Assembly (NCBI GenBank): GCA_001630475.1
Contig: KV419403.1
Coordinates: 1-64,000, forward strand
Reading direction: 5' to 3'
Source of the DNA: Sistotremastrum niveocremeum HHB9708
Lineage: Eukaryota; Basidiomycota; Agaricomycetes; Sistotremastrales; Sistotremastraceae
Length of the DNA: 64,000 nt
Part shown: in pieces, positions 38,402 through 51,027 of the stretch
Layout: every line of letters starts with the position of its first letter
Position numbering within the stretch: position 1 is the first letter of the stretch
Made by a program: the position numbers and the translations under genes
The notes under the pieces: model-generated
Told to the model about the DNA's origin: nothing
The model's input: the letters and a program-made list of their open reading frames with translations, nothing else
Database searches by the model: none

Positions 38402-40630
38402 ACCCTTGTTGTCCTGGTCTGCCTCGGGTAGATTACGATTGGCGCTTATATACTGCGCTACTTCACGGTGTACTTCAAGTTGTGGAGTCACGTCGAATGC
38501 CAGTCAAAAAGCAAACCGCGCTGCTGAGACGTTGTCTAGCCCGTGTTTGACGGCCCTGCGTTACCTGTCACCGGGGACGCTGGAAGCTTGTTCCTGCCCG
38601 CTTGCAGGCGTCAGGAACCTAGACATCAACTCAGAGTGTACACGTTTTTGTGCTTCAAAGTCTCATCGTAATTTGTGGATAGTATAGCGGTCTAAGTCAC
38701 CCCTCTGGATCGCGCGCGAGTTTGCCTATCATTGCAGCATGCGTGGGTTATTAGGGTCCTAACTTCTAGCAGATGTTTCAACTATCGTAGCACTTCCCAT
38801 GTGGGCCACGTCTCAGTCCTTGTTCGTGACGACAGTCTGACGCGGCCGTACGCAGTGGGAGAGGAGAGTACAGCAAAGACATCCGAGAGGGCGTAGTGGT
38901 TTTCTGGTCCTTGGAGCAGAATGACAGAAGTGATAGAACTGTGTCGCAACCCGGACTTCTATTGGATGAGTCAGCGACAGGCGACAAGATAACAGCCCAT
39001 CAGACTATCTTTGGGATGATCTTAACGATATCCGTGTTCAAGCATTTGCATCTTTGAAGGCGAGAAAATGAGAACGGATTTGTTTGCTTTCCAGATCTCG
39101 GCGAGGTTGGCCCGGTGAGCGGTAGTGGCTAGAGCGCTAGCGCCCGAAATTTTCGGACCTGTCAGGTTCCGCCGAACCGCTGGTACGATTGACCAGATCT
39201 CGGTATCACGGCCTAGTAGTCTGTCAAAGTATCCGCTATGCAAGCTAGCAAGCATCAATGAGGCATCGTGAGACAATGTTTTGTTTAGAGGGTGCTTAGA
39301 AATCTGTTGACAGTGCATTTGCTGAGCCTTCTGTGAGTGTTTCTGTTCGTAAGGAGTCGAGCTAGCGGCAAACGACTGACAGAAGCCACAATGTTGAAGC
39401 CGGGTGCGTAGAAACACCAACGATGATGGCATCAGTGTCAGAATCAGTACTGATTCAATAGAGAAAAACAATTGCAGTTCTCGAATTGAACTCATCGCTG
39501 GCATCCATCACTTCCCGATGTGGTTGAAACCTGGAGTCTTGTTGTGTGTAGGGCTGCATTCCTATTTTAATTTCAAGACGGCTCCAGGCTTCGTTGAATG
39601 GACGATCCGGCAGCGTTGTGAAACCGTCGAAACTCGGCGAGAGCCGGGATCTCAAGACTCGGGGCTAGAGCGAAATGCTTCTCGGCGCTTTGATAACCTC
39701 GTGACAGATAGACGTTTGCATCTCGACGATTCCGAAATTAGACTGAGGCGTTGCAAAAACTGATAATGTTGAGACTTCCAGGGAAAATAGTCCAGATGTT
39801 AACCTGAGCTGTTTAGATACCTGTCCGGAGGATAACCTCGAAGAGGACTTAATTCACAGCAATCGTACGATCACGCCAGATTATCAGGCTGGACGTGAGA
39901 AGTCGTGGTTCCTGGCAACCAAAGATGTGCAAGGGTCCCCGCGATCGGACCGAAATTCTGTCCCGCGTCCAAAAAAATCGAAAACGGAGTCGCTGGCAAT
40001 GCTAGCGCTGGGCTGTTTCAGCTCACAAAAAGCATAGAAGACCAGAAGAAGAGCCTGAGCGTCCATACTGTTACAAGGCACGTCCGACCGCTACCGCTGG
40101 CAATGCGGTCATTCGTTCGGTGCACAATCGGCGAAGACTGGAACCACGCCTTGTGTTCCGAGCTGAGCAGACCACAGCCGTGCTACACAGCCACGACGGG
40201 ATCTGAGTAAACAGCGCCGTTGATGGGGAGAGGCGGCTTGTGGAGAAGATAGTTGAACGATCGAAGAGGCATGGTTGATGAATTGATATTAGCACTGATA
40301 TGACGGCCCAACCATGTGCACTTTTGGGCAGGTGCCTGATATCATGGCACGGGGATTTGATGTGGCCATTGCCTAGGGAAACAATTCTAGTGATTGTGCC
40401 AGCTGTTAGTGTACGAAGAGCGAGTCTTATGGGGACAAGTGGCCGACCAGCAGATGAGAGGCGAATATATTCGAAATGCAGCTAAGGAAGGGCTAAACGC
40501 TGTGCCAGGCGGAGTTTGAATATTTTTACCCTCGTATCTGGAAAAGGAAGACTTGCGGCCCCAATTGTTGTGGTCTGTCGATTAATTTCTTGTCCGTAGC
40601 GAGTATCGTACCATCTCCCAGTCCCTCATT

Positions 40631-40637
40631 TATAAAC
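40631..40637 (+). promoter_or_regulatory. TATA box of the HMG-CoA synthase gene
   Basis: TATAAAC lies 70 bp before the start codon at 40707 and is followed by a CT-rich leader, as expected for a strongly expressed fungal gene. Confidence 0.55.
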
Positions 40638-40706
40638 ACCCAATCCGGCTCTTACTCTCTTTCATCCCAACCACACCCACCTCGAACTCTCCCTACTTTA
40701 TTCATC

Positions 40707-42443
40707 ATGGTTGCTGCGTCCCCCTCTCCCGTCGACAGTCCCGTTTTCGAGCTCCCTGCTCCCCGCCCTCAGGATGTTGGCATCCTCGCCATGGAGATGT
40801 ACTTCCCGAGACGAGTCCGTTGACCTTGTGCCATGCCTAATTTGCTTTACTGACCTTTGTCTAGTGCATCTCCGAAGAAGCCCTCGAAGCGTTCGACGGC
40901 GTCGCAAAAGGAAAATACACTATCGGTCTGGGCCAAGAGTACATGGCCTGCACTGACGACCGCGAAGATATCAACTCTTTCGCTTTGACCGGTGCGTGCC
41001 CGCTTTAGCATCTTTTTTTCACCCTTTTCCTGATTGCTTCACCACAGTGGTATCATCGTTGCTTGAAAAATACAACATCGACCCCAAGTCTATTGGCCGC
41101 CTCGACGTTGGAACCGAAACCATCATCGACAAGTCAAAATCTGTCAAAACCGTCCTCATGGATCTCTTTGCTGCTTCCGGCAATACCGATATCGAAGGCA
41201 TTGACTCCAAAAACGCCTGCTATGGCTCAACCGCTGCTCTCTTCAATGCTATCAACTGGATTGAGAGCTCCAGCTGGGACGGTCGCAACGCAATTGTCTT
41301 CGCTGGAGACATTGCTATTTATGCTGAGGGCGGCGCTCGTCCTGTCGGTGGTGCTGGTGCCTGTGCCATGTTGATCGGCCCTCACGCTCCCCTTGTCTTC
41401 GAACGTACGTCGTGTGACATGCTTATTATTGTTCCTCGACTCATTGTCTTGCTCCAGCCGTCCACGGAACATACATGGCCAACACCTACGACTTCTACAA
41501 ACCCAAGCTCGACTCTGAGTACCCAGAAGTTGACGGACCCCTTTCTATCACCACTTACCTTACCGCTCTTGACGAGAGTTATGCTCGCTACCGTGAAAAA
41601 TCCGCGAAAGCTAAAAAGCTGAACAAGCTTACGGCGCTTGCCGATTTGAACGGACATAACGGCGAAGCTAACGGCAATGGAGAGGCATCTGATCCCAAGG
41701 CGGAAGTTTCACTTGCCAGCTTTGATTTCCACGTTTTCCACAGTCCTTACGGCAAGCTCGTCCAGAAAGGACACGCCCGTTTGGTATGTGTACTGATGAC
41801 TGCTACGTCAACTTTCTTCTAACAGACCCTCAGGGATACAATGATTTCGTCTCCGCTCCCCACCTCCCCGAATATTCCGCCGTCCCCGAATCTATCGCAT
41901 CCATCTCACGCGAAGCGTCTCTCACTGACAAGACCGTTGAGAAATCGTTCGTATCACTGTCCGCGGCTGCATACAAGACCAAAGTCGGCCCCTCTATGTC
42001 ATGCGCTAAGCGATGCGGAAACATGTACACCGCCTCACTCTATGGCGGTCTGGCCAGTCTTATCGCCCGTGTTGATCCTGCAACCCTTCTGGGTAAACGG
42101 ATAAGCATGTTCGCATACGGCAGTGGCTGCGCAAGCAGCTTCTACGCTATCCGTGTGAAAGGAGATACTACTGAGATTGCGGAGAAGATGGATCTTTTGG
42201 CAAGACTGGCATCGATGAAGGTTGTGCCGTGTGAAGAATATGTATCCTCACTCAAGGTATGTGTATTGGTAACATATTCTTACTTGGTCCGCTTATCATC
42301 GGCTACAGTTGAGAGAGCAGAACCACAACGCAGGCTCTTACACCCCTGCTGGTAGCATTGACAACCTGTGGCCCGGCTCATACTACCTGGAGTCTATCGA
42401 TGACCGTTATCGTCGCAAATACGCTATCGTTCCTTCTGCATAG
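40707..42443 (+). CDS. ERG13: Hydroxymethylglutaryl-CoA synthase
   Basis: Condenses acetyl-CoA with acetoacetyl-CoA to HMG-CoA, the second step of the mevalonate/ergosterol pathway. After a short N-terminal extension the protein has [14 protein letters not shown], then [40 protein letters not shown], the catalytic-cysteine segment [20 protein letters not shown], a [17 protein letters not shown] segment, [20 protein letters not shown] with the active-site histidine, and the C-terminal [20 protein letters not shown]. Five introns are inferred; the fourth uses the acceptor just before GYNDFVSAP. Length is about 490 residues, normal. The start at 40707 ([12 protein letters not shown]) is better placed behind the TATA box than the in-frame ATG at 40590. 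A Gly/Asn-rich insert ([14 protein letters not shown]) lies mid-protein. Confidence 0.95.
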
Positions 42444-42731
42444 TCGACTTCTTCAGTTTTTCTTGCATTTCCGAGAGCTTAGCTGGACGATTCTCATCGG
42501 ACTCCATTTCTTGACCTCCCCACTAGACTTCTTCGCACTCACAAACATCTTTAATACCCACTTCAGTCTGTACTTATTAATTTTTCTAAATCATTTCGAC
42601 TTTCTTAGATGGGGATGTCATCATTCATCGCTTCAGTACATAGATACAAATTGAAGAGTTTTCATGGAAAGAGGATCATACGTGCATATATATATAAGAA
42701 ATATCGCATATTGCATAACGGCCGACAAATG

Positions 42732-43710
42732 TCACTCCATCTCATAATCTTCAGATTCGTCGACGCTCTGACTCTCCTTACAGCCGGCTGCGGCGCTTGG
42801 TGATACCAAGGTCGAATCTGAGGCCATGCCCATAGGGTTGTAAGTGAAGACGACTTTTTTGAGAGAAGTGATCCGGCTGTCGACTCAATAAGTACAGATT
42901 TCTCAAAAAGAAAACTTGGCTTACGGCTTCTTGTCATGATGGTCCTTGTGCTTCCGACTTACGGATGATTGACGTCTGATCAACTCGGAGTTGTCTTGGG
43001 ACATCTTGGCTCTAACCACCAGATTTTCGCGTTGCTCTCTTCGGTGGCGAGCGGCTGCCCTATTGAAAGATGGGCATGAGTAAGAGATCGTGCCATTGAG
43101 TAAGACATCATAGCTGACTTACTCTTTTAGACTCAGATTCTCTGCATCTTTTTGACTAAGCGTTTTGTGAATCTCCTGGCAGTGTTTCACCAAAGCTTCC
43201 CTGTGCCGTTCAAGCTCGACCACATTCTTGCTAAGTTTATCGAGTTTATCGCAAAGATCTTCATCAGCACTGGGTCTGAGGAAGATCTTGCGGATAGGTT
43301 GCGTAATCCATGGGCGCAACAAGGCTGGGATGTCTTCTTCTTCTGGCATGCCTATACGAACACGGTTAACACATAGTATATTGAATTGAGGGTTCTTGAA
43401 GGACATACCGATGGGGAATGGTTCCCTGCAAGTGGGGCAATTGGCAGAACCCCGGTAATATGGCACAGACTCTTGAACCCTCTCAATGCAATGTAAGTGA
43501 TACATATGCCCTGATTCATACTCGACATCAGGATGTTCGGACGTGGCATGAGTGGCATGAGTACATACCACAAGGAAGAGAGTGTCCCACATCGACAAAT
43601 GGCTCGAGACATATTGAGCAGCCCATCTGTGACCAGTTTGGGGCCACGGCCTCTTCAGGTTCCAAAGTCGTGACTTGTTCTTGAAGAGAGGCCATCGCGC
43701 CGTATGACAC
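42732..43710 (-). CDS. RING finger protein with coiled coil, putative E3 ubiquitin ligase
   Basis: An N-terminal RING: CSICLEPFVDVGHSLPC, joined through an intron to GHMYHLHCIERV, and closing with SANCPTCREPFP, gives the C-x2-C ... C-x-H-x4-H-C ... C-x2-C pattern. Behind it lies a helical, charged segment (EDLCDKLDKLSKNVVELERH and onward), likely a coiled coil, then a basic SQDNSELIRRQSSVSRKHKD stretch and an acidic tail ending SEDYEME. About five introns are needed; the last (starting GTAAGCCAAG) removes an early stop after HDKKP. The first ATG at 43710 and an in-frame ATG at 43695 are both possible. The protein has about 270 residues. The substrate is unknown. It shares a 417-bp promoter region with the divergent PACT-domain gene. 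Confidence 0.75.
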
Positions 43711-44127
43711 CCAGGAGAAGATGAGACGAAGAGAAGGAGGGACAGATCATCTCAAAGCCCATGAGCTCCTTATATGCTATTTTCCTTCGCGACAACTGAG
43801 CCGTGCCACACCCATGCCACTCAAATATTGTTTTTGTCTTTTTGCCTTTTCCAGAGGCGCGTTGTCGCGTAGGCGCCCGTTGCTTAGCCGAAGACAAGGT
43901 AAAAATCATCACGTGACTAAGTCACGCTCGCGTTTGGTTGAGTTTCTTCGGTCACGTCCGCCGCCAGTGTAGCGCGTTTCCGAGGTCGTGCTCAGCTTGC
44001 TCATCCATTCTCTCGACACATAGCATCTCAACTCGTATCATTATCCGTCATTCACCAACGATCATTGGACGTGTTCGACCAAACTTTCCGATAGAAGCGC
44101 AGGCTTCATACAACAACAACTTGAACA
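43711..44127. promoter_or_regulatory. Divergent promoter region with a palindromic E-box and a TGACTAAGTCA site
   Basis: The region lies between divergent start codons of the RING and PACT-domain genes. A palindromic TCACGTGA (43909-43916) carries a CACGTG E-box. It overlaps TGACTAAGTCA (43914-43924), itself a 5-bp inverted repeat containing TTAGTCA/TGACTAA, a known Yap1-type bZIP recognition form. Whether such factors act here is inference. Confidence 0.4.
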
Positions 44128-47100
44128 ATGAATAAGCTCGAAACCCCCTCTCGCCTGCTCAGGCGTATCGAGGCCAACAAGGAATATGACAATGACATCC
44201 CGTCTCTCCCATCTATGCGATTTGAGGACGAAACCCATTTGTCCGAATCAGGTCCGCAGGATGATCTTTCGCAAAGCTCAATGGACTCGGAGCCGATGCA
44301 GAAAGGACAGCTTTCGCGTCATAAACTCTCTACACCCATGACATCAACGCCAATGACTTCTTCACATACAAGGACAGTCACTATGCGAGAGCAGACGCAG
44401 TTCTCGACATCAAGTCAAACTCGATTTGCCGGTTCCATACACAGCAATAACTCTATGTCTATGAAGGTCTCTCAGAGGAGGGGCCCTGACATTAGCTTCG
44501 ACGCTAGCCCAATCAAACCTCCCCTGCTGTCTAAGTTTAACGACCCACGCATAATCGAAGCGGATTCGCCGGAGGAATTAGACAGCCTACCGGAAGTTGC
44601 CCAGGATAGTTTCGTCGAAGATGAACGGAATACTATTTCTCGTGAGTCTTTTTGGCGGATAGTGCACAAGCATTAGGCTGACATTTGTTTACCTTTGCTC
44701 CAGGGTCTCGCGCGTCTTCATTGGGAGAGAATGGTGATCAATCGAAATTGGAATATGAAGTATCTGTCCGATCAGAACCTCAAGTAAGTAACTTCATCTT
44801 AAGTTCAAAGCCAAGAACTGGAACTTTTTATAGGCGAAAGTCACTGTCAGAAGAAGACCTACTCCGGCAAAGCCAACTGCAAGAGTTCCGTCGCTTTCTA
44901 GGTCTGTCTCCTCAGACTCGTCGACCTCAGTCCACATGAGCGAGGCCTCGGTCGAAGCTTCTCTCCCTTCGCTTCCATCTCTACCCAATCGTACCCCCTC
45001 TCCCATGCATGAGCTTACTGAAAACATGGAGAATCAGACTGCGCTCGCGAACTCTCGCTCGTCGGGTGCTGCAGGACACGACACCATGAATTCACAGTCC
45101 CGCCTACCCTCTTCGGAGCAGTCAGCTGAGAGATCCAAATCTCGATCTTCAACTTCGTCAGATGATATTGAACATTTATCGGTGCCGATGACCTCAAGGC
45201 TGGCTCGAGCTGGCTCCCCAATGCCCCCTTCATCTCCATTTCCTGCCATGGCCACTCCGACACCAGCTTCCAGATCGCAACAAAATCTCCCTGTCGCCAG
45301 GACAGTCGGAGAACGAGTCGTCCGAGTAGCCCCCACCGTCCAGAATCAGGCCCCGGACGAAGTCAGAGATGTGATGACCCCGGGTAGAGAGAAATCGAAG
45401 TTCTTGAATGACATCGTCCTCGGTCGCCCCACTTTTCAACATCCGTCAGCCAAGCCAAGAGGGACGCCGTATCCAAACCGTGAAGCAAAGCATCCTTTGT
45501 CACAAGCCTGGGTCCCCGCTTCACCAGAGACCACCGAAACTCTGACTGAGCGTTCTGCCCGTTCTCCCCAGCCCCCATCACATCCAGCTTCAACGCCTGG
45601 CTCGCGTTCAGCGCGTCGAAGCACCCTCTCTCAAGTTATCCCGCAATCTCCGCTTGTCGAAGGTGTCAGCATACACTCCGAAATTTCTGTCGCTTCGTCC
45701 CACAATCTTCTGATGCCGGGGACGCGAGATGCGAATAGGTCCTTCGATCCTCTGATGGCGCGCAATGCCGATCGAGAAGAGATCAATCGTTTCGGCCTCA
45801 CCCTCAACAGCTATCTCCATAATCTCAATACTCGTCTTGCGAAAGAAAACAAGGGGTTGGCCAGCCAAATCTTGATCTTGAAGGCTCAACTTGACAATCA
45901 GCAGCCTGATCTGACTATCCTCGAGGAAGAGCCTCTGGACGTGCCACCCGGAGACCTGCTCAGCGTCAGATACGATAACGGCGAATTGGCTCTCACCTAC
46001 GAGGCACAACTCATCGAAGCCAACGAGAAAGCCGAGGCTCTGGAGCAGGACTTGGAGCATTGGAAGGCACAGGGCGAGGAGATGGCTCAGGAACTCGCTG
46101 CAGCAAAAGAGGACCTGGGCAGCGCCCAGGTTGAGGCGAAAGAGAATGGCCGGCAGGCTGAGTTCTGGAAGTCCCGCCTTGAGGAAGTTGCCAAGGAGTC
46201 AGACACCGTTCTTCTCCAAATGGAGCGGAAAATGCAAGGCGAGGTCGACAAGTGGAAGTCCGTTGCCGAGGAAAGTCTCAAGGAGGTCGAGAAGCTCGAG
46301 AAGGAAGTTGAGAAGGTGGAGAGCTCGGCGAAAACCTCCAGTGGCGAAATTATCGAGAGATTCCGTGGTCTGGAGAGAGCGGTGGAAGAGCGCGACGATC
46401 TTCTTAAACAGCTGAGAGCTGAGGGTGATCAGAACAGGGACGATTTCAAGCAAGCCGAGGAACGAGCTCAACAATTGGAAGAAGAGTTGGATATTCTGAA
46501 GGCCGAATTGCTGACTAAGCAATCTCAGCTAGACGCTCTTTGCACTGTTCTAGGAGAGAAGGAAGCCGATGTTCATCGTCTATCCCGAGAGAACACGGCC
46601 GCGACGACTTCCAAGGAGCGTCTCGAAGATGCGCTTTCTGACGCGGCACGCGAGGAGGAGGAGCGACGAGCTGAAATCGCTCAGCTTCAAGCTGTGATTC
46701 AGAATTTCAGATCAGAGCGTGAACGAGAGCAGTCGCGTTCATCGCTTCGTGACAGATCTCGTCATTCTGTTACATCCGAGGATATTGTTCTCCAAGCCGA
46801 CATTGCGAAATTGGAGGCTGAGAACGAAGGTCTTTGGAAAGAGACTAAACGGCTTCGACTTGAACTGGAATCCGCAGGAGGCGGCCCAGCTGCGAAAGCT
46901 TTGGAACTCGAACACGTGTTGCAGCTCGAAGAACTTCAGGCTCAAAATCAAGAGCTCAAAGAACGCATTAGCTCTCTAGTCAACGACCGGACGGAACATA
47001 GCTTCAAAGACCACACCCCAGTCCTGCATAGACGTACTCTCGCTCTCAGGACGCCTAAAACTCCTGGCAGTCCCCTTCGTGATGTAAGTCGTCATTCAAG

Positions 47101-48874
47101 GATTTGATGCCGCTGATCTCATATATATCTATGATTAGTTCTCATGGCTAAACACCACGGCTCACAATACTGAAGTCTATCAAGTGGTGCAAGAGGAGCT
47201 ACGCGAAACTCAAGAGCGTCTGATGAAGGCCAATCAAGCGGTCGACGAAAAGCTTCAGCTTCTTGAGGAACAGGCAATGGACGGTGTCAGCCTTGCTGCG
47301 CAACTACAGGAAGCTCGCCTGCGCATGTCTGATTTGCAAGCTGAGGCAAACCGTCTGTCATCACGGGAAGAAAGACGGGCACGGTTCCTTGAACGAGCGC
47401 GCTGTCTCAAATGTGGCAAGAAAGGATTCCTTCCGGTTCAGGTGTCAGATGGTGAATTGCTCGACAAACTGTAAGTTGATTCGTTTGTTCCGGAAGAAGT
47501 GATGCCGAATAGTCTTCCAGGTCCGGTGAAGCTATCGACGAAATGGTTGCAGACTTGTCCAATGCAGCACATGATACATCAAGAGCAGTGAGTCGCATCC
47601 TTTCAGAAACGAAGTCAAACCGACACTGGGTTACAGAATCTTGACTTTGCGCAAGCTAAATTGAAGGAACTCGAGACTGAACTTATAAGCGAGCGTTCGC
47701 GACTGAAAGCTCTCCGCGCAGAGAACGATATCCTTGCCCGAGAATCAGATCGATTCAAATTGGATTTGCAGCGGGCTGAGACGGTATGCTGAATTGTTCG
47801 TCATTGAATCATTACTAAAGTTCTGCCCAGAGCAAAAACAACTTGCAACACGAGCTGGAGTCCACGAGGGCGGATAGTAGAAGTCACTCCGATGCAGTAT
47901 CTCAGTTACGTCGCGAAGTCGAAAACCTCGAGAATGACCGCAAGCGCTTAGAGCAGCGTATATCTGAGTCCACTAAGGTTCGTTCAAACAAGCTTTCCAA
48001 ACCTTTCGGCAACTCATCGTTATACAGAGTGTTGCGGAGCGACAACAAAGACTTAGTGAATCGGAAGGACGATGCCGCGATCTCCGACGCGAAATTTCTA
48101 GCCATCAGCAAGAAATCGACAAGCTGCGCGAAGAAGTTCAAGCCGCCAATACAAAACTCGACCAGGCGCAGCATGACCGTCGCAAGAACGAATCAACGGA
48201 TCAATATTGGATCGAGACTTTCGAGGCCCTGACTTCATCTGTCAAACGCGTTCGAGAAGAAATCGACTCGTGTCATCGCGAGCTCCGTACGCTTCAGACT
48301 GAAAAAGAAAACCTGGAAGTGAACCACGGTCGCGAACTTACTCAGGCTCAGCGAAATGTTTCTCAAGCACAGGCTCAAAGTCGCGTTCTGGCTGAACAAG
48401 TGGACCGACTGAAGAGACTTCGCGATGCTCATAAAGATGAATGTCGCGGGCTAGTGACCCAGATTCATTATTTAAAAAACAAGTTCTCGCGGGAGTCCAG
48501 ATTACGAGCAGAACTGTCGTATTCCAAACAGTACTGTATGGGTTTACTTCGTTCTCTTGACATTGTGTACGTCTCTTTTGTGATCGCCGATGATCTTATC
48601 TGATCCCGATTTAGGCATGGCACCATCGAATCGGCACTTGCTCGACCTGATTTCCCCTACGGGACTCAACCGCGGAGGAAGAACCAACGGCTGAGAAGTG
48701 TGATATTCGGAATTATATTTGCCAACCGCGCAAAGTACGTTTGGCTCCTCTGAATTCGGATTAATGCTGAGGATTTTTAGACGTGACAGCCAGTTATGGC
48801 GCAAACAACGGAGCTGCAGGCCTCAGCTCGAATCCGCCCTAGAGGTAGTGAGACAGAAGCGGACAAGATCATGA
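44128..48874 (+). CDS. Large coiled-coil spindle-pole protein with C-terminal PACT domain (Pcp1/pericentrin-like)
   Basis: The N-terminal third is disordered and rich in Ser/Pro/Thr (TPSRLLRRIEANKEYD and onward). From about 45790 the protein is nearly continuous coiled coil, beginning NRFGLTLNSYLHNLNTRLAK, with long Glu/Lys/Leu heptad stretches. Near the C-terminus IHYLKNKFSRESRLRAELSY, then SKQYCMGLLRSL, and after further splicing RLRSVIFGIIFANRAKRDSQ match the PACT domain. PACT anchors pericentrin, AKAP450 and fungal Pcp1/Spc110 at centrosomes and spindle pole bodies. Roughly ten introns are inferred, mostly at the two ends; the 723-residue central exon is uninterrupted. The start at 44128 (MNKLETPSRLLRR) follows a clean leader. 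The orthology to Pcp1 rests on the PACT domain and architecture, not on detailed similarity. Confidence 0.82.
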
Positions 48875-49380
48875 CCACCACTAGACTAAATTAATCTCTT
48901 GATTTTGTATGAACATGTAATGTCCCATCCTGTACTCTATTCTTGATATTATAATTATAAGGCTACGTCAATCGGACGAGGTCAATGACAATCCCAACGT
49001 TAGGAAAAGATTTTGACAGGATCTGATGCATGACGATGACGGGATCCTGTCCGCAAGTCGTTATCTTATTCCAAACACAACAGTCTTGTCGTCTAATCTT
49101 GATCACTGTTTGATAGGAAGGAATCGCCGGCTTAGCTCCCTTTAGCTGCTCGAGACTGCGCAAGCGCTGGATGACTTCTGCTATAACAAGCATGAACCGT
49201 GTGCTTTCCCCACCACCCCTTTCTTCATATTGAAGCAACTCTACCGCACATTATCATTTGTGGCCGAACCATGTGGCCGATAAGAGCATCAGCGAATGTG
49301 ATCTCAATCAAATCCGTATATTAGCAGCTATTGTCAGAGATGGAGAAGCCAATCTCCAGACACCTATCGTTGCGCCAGAC
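48875..49380. other. Spacer before the first arrestin-like gene
   Basis: This half-kilobase stretch holds the 3' end of the PACT-domain gene and the promoter of the first arrestin-like gene. No gene was seen. An in-frame ATG at 49258 would extend the arrestin-like protein, but the ATG at 49381 matches the paralog exactly. Confidence 0.5.
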
Positions 49381-51027
49381 ATGGGTAACCCAGAACTTGA
49401 AAAAGATATCGCGGTCCCAGCTGATAGCAACGGTGCCCCGCCCGAAGAGACGTTGCCTGCATATGAGGCACATCCCTCTCCTACTCACGCTGTTCGCCTG
49501 ACCGAACATATCTTCGACGTACGCGACGAAACGACAGGACAACCTTGGGCCATCTTGAAGGTCAAGAGCTTCGCGGGCTCATCCAAGAGTTTGCCCATCT
49601 TCCGCGTCGGCGACACGATCACAGGATCGGTTGAGCTCGACTTGCATGAAAGCACCAGTGTTCACGAGATTTCGGTCAAGGTGAGTGAAAGCTACGGGCA
49701 GATAGGATATCCATTCTCATCGCTCGTTTAGATCGTTGGCGGGATCATCAACCCTCAGAATCGAGTCTTCAGAAATTCTGAGAATTCATTCTCGTCCGAC
49801 GAACCTTTCCTCGAACTATCGACGGTTCTTTGGACTCCCAAACACGGCGACCCTCACAATCCATCATCGACGGAAAAACATACTCATCTGAAGGGCCAAT
49901 ACACCTTCCCTTTCGAGCTCAAGTTACCTCTGACCGTAGATGTCAAGGTAGATCACGGCAAGACAGAAACTTTCCCCCTTCCTCCCCACTTTACGCCGCA
50001 TCTCAGTGATATCTCTCTAAATTACTTCTTAAGCTGTGAGATTTCCTCTGGCTTATTGCATAGTCACGCTGTGTGAGTGAATTGTGCCCCTCATTGTTGC
50101 GGGGCTGACCAATGAAACAGGGTCGGCAAGAACGTCGGTGTCCTCCCCATTGAACAGCCTTCTCCGCCGTCTCCTCTACGTGAATTAGCCTATTCTGAAG
50201 GCAAGGAAGCGCCCGGTCCAGACGCAGATCCTGAAGGATGGCATACGCTGGCACCAGTCAAGATCGCTGGGCAATTATATCACAACGAAGATGTCGAGAT
50301 CACGGCTGTGGTGAGCCAGATTCATGTTAGTGAAAGACTTTCTACTGAAAAGCCATGAATTACAGCTCTCTCTTGCCAAGCCGGTACGCACATATATGCA
50401 CACTCTCCTTTCATCAGTACTTACAAGAGCTTAGCTCGTATACACCAGAGGCACTTTTATTCCCCTGCATCTCCACCTCAGCTCCCCATCCAAGCAAGCA
50501 TTGGATCTCGTCGCGACTCCCGAGTCGATTCAAGTCTGCCTCGCTCGGTTCGTCAATGGAGGTCGTGACGCCCTGAAGAAGACCGATACAGCCATGGGTC
50601 CTCAGACGCTGGCAAATTGTGAGGCCATGGCGATCCTGTGGCACCATGGCTCTAGAGGAACAGCTGAATCTTCCGAGAATGAGAACGAAAGGGTTTTCAG
50701 CGGCGAGATCAAATTGAAGGGTGACACGCCAGCGAGCTGTGTGTTCCCTCACTTAGTGGTTCGAGTAAGTGATATCACGTTTCCATCGATTCTGGAAATG
50801 ACCTAGTCGTATTTTAGCATCATGTTGTTATCTTGCCGTTCAAGGCTACCGGATTCGAGCCAGCCGCGAAGAAGATTCTTACTACTGAGAAAGTCGATAT
50901 CGTTGCACGTCTTCCGAATGGACCGCGACCTGTTTCTTCTGCTCCTCAGGGTGCTGTCGAACCTCCGCTCACAGATTACAAGGAATGGGGCAATCTTTCG
51001 AACTTTTGGGTCTTCACCGCCTTCTAA
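49381..51027 (+). CDS. Arrestin-like protein, tandem copy 1
   Basis: The protein begins MGNPELEKD, then an LPAYEAH motif (LPxY) near residue 23, then an arrestin-type beta-sandwich: EHIFDVRDETTGQPWAILKV, IFRVGDTITGSVELDLHEST, followed after an intron by IVGGIINPQNRV and HLKGQYTFPFELKLPLTVDV. Later segments are VGKNVGVLPIEQPSPP, PDADPEGWHTLAPVKIAGQL, LDLVATPESIQVCLARFVNG and PRPVSSAPQGAVEPPLTDYK, closing with EWGNLSNFWVFTAF. About six introns are inferred, some at the same places as in copy 2. Fungal arrestin-like proteins link membrane cargo or receptors to ubiquitin ligases, and LPxY can bind WW domains of Rsp5-type ligases; for this protein that role is inference. Copy 2 lies 875 bp downstream. 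Confidence 0.82.

Larger units (their letters stand above)
37527..40706. other. Gene-poor 3.2-kb region
   Basis: Apart from the weak candidate at 38036-38401, no gene could be supported here. The longest other open frame (39022-39504, minus strand) resembles nothing known and is Ser/Leu-rich. No terminal repeats or transposase motifs were seen. The last few hundred bases should hold the HMG-CoA synthase promoter, and the first few hundred the RPT4 promoter. Confidence 0.45.

Noticed and set aside
39022-39504. 160-residue minus-strand open frame as a gene
   Set aside because: Ser/Leu-rich composition, no motif, no homology that I recognise, and it overlaps similar-length frames on the other strand.
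37527-40706. The gap as a transposon insertion
   Set aside because: No terminal repeats, transposase motifs or composition step could be found by eye.
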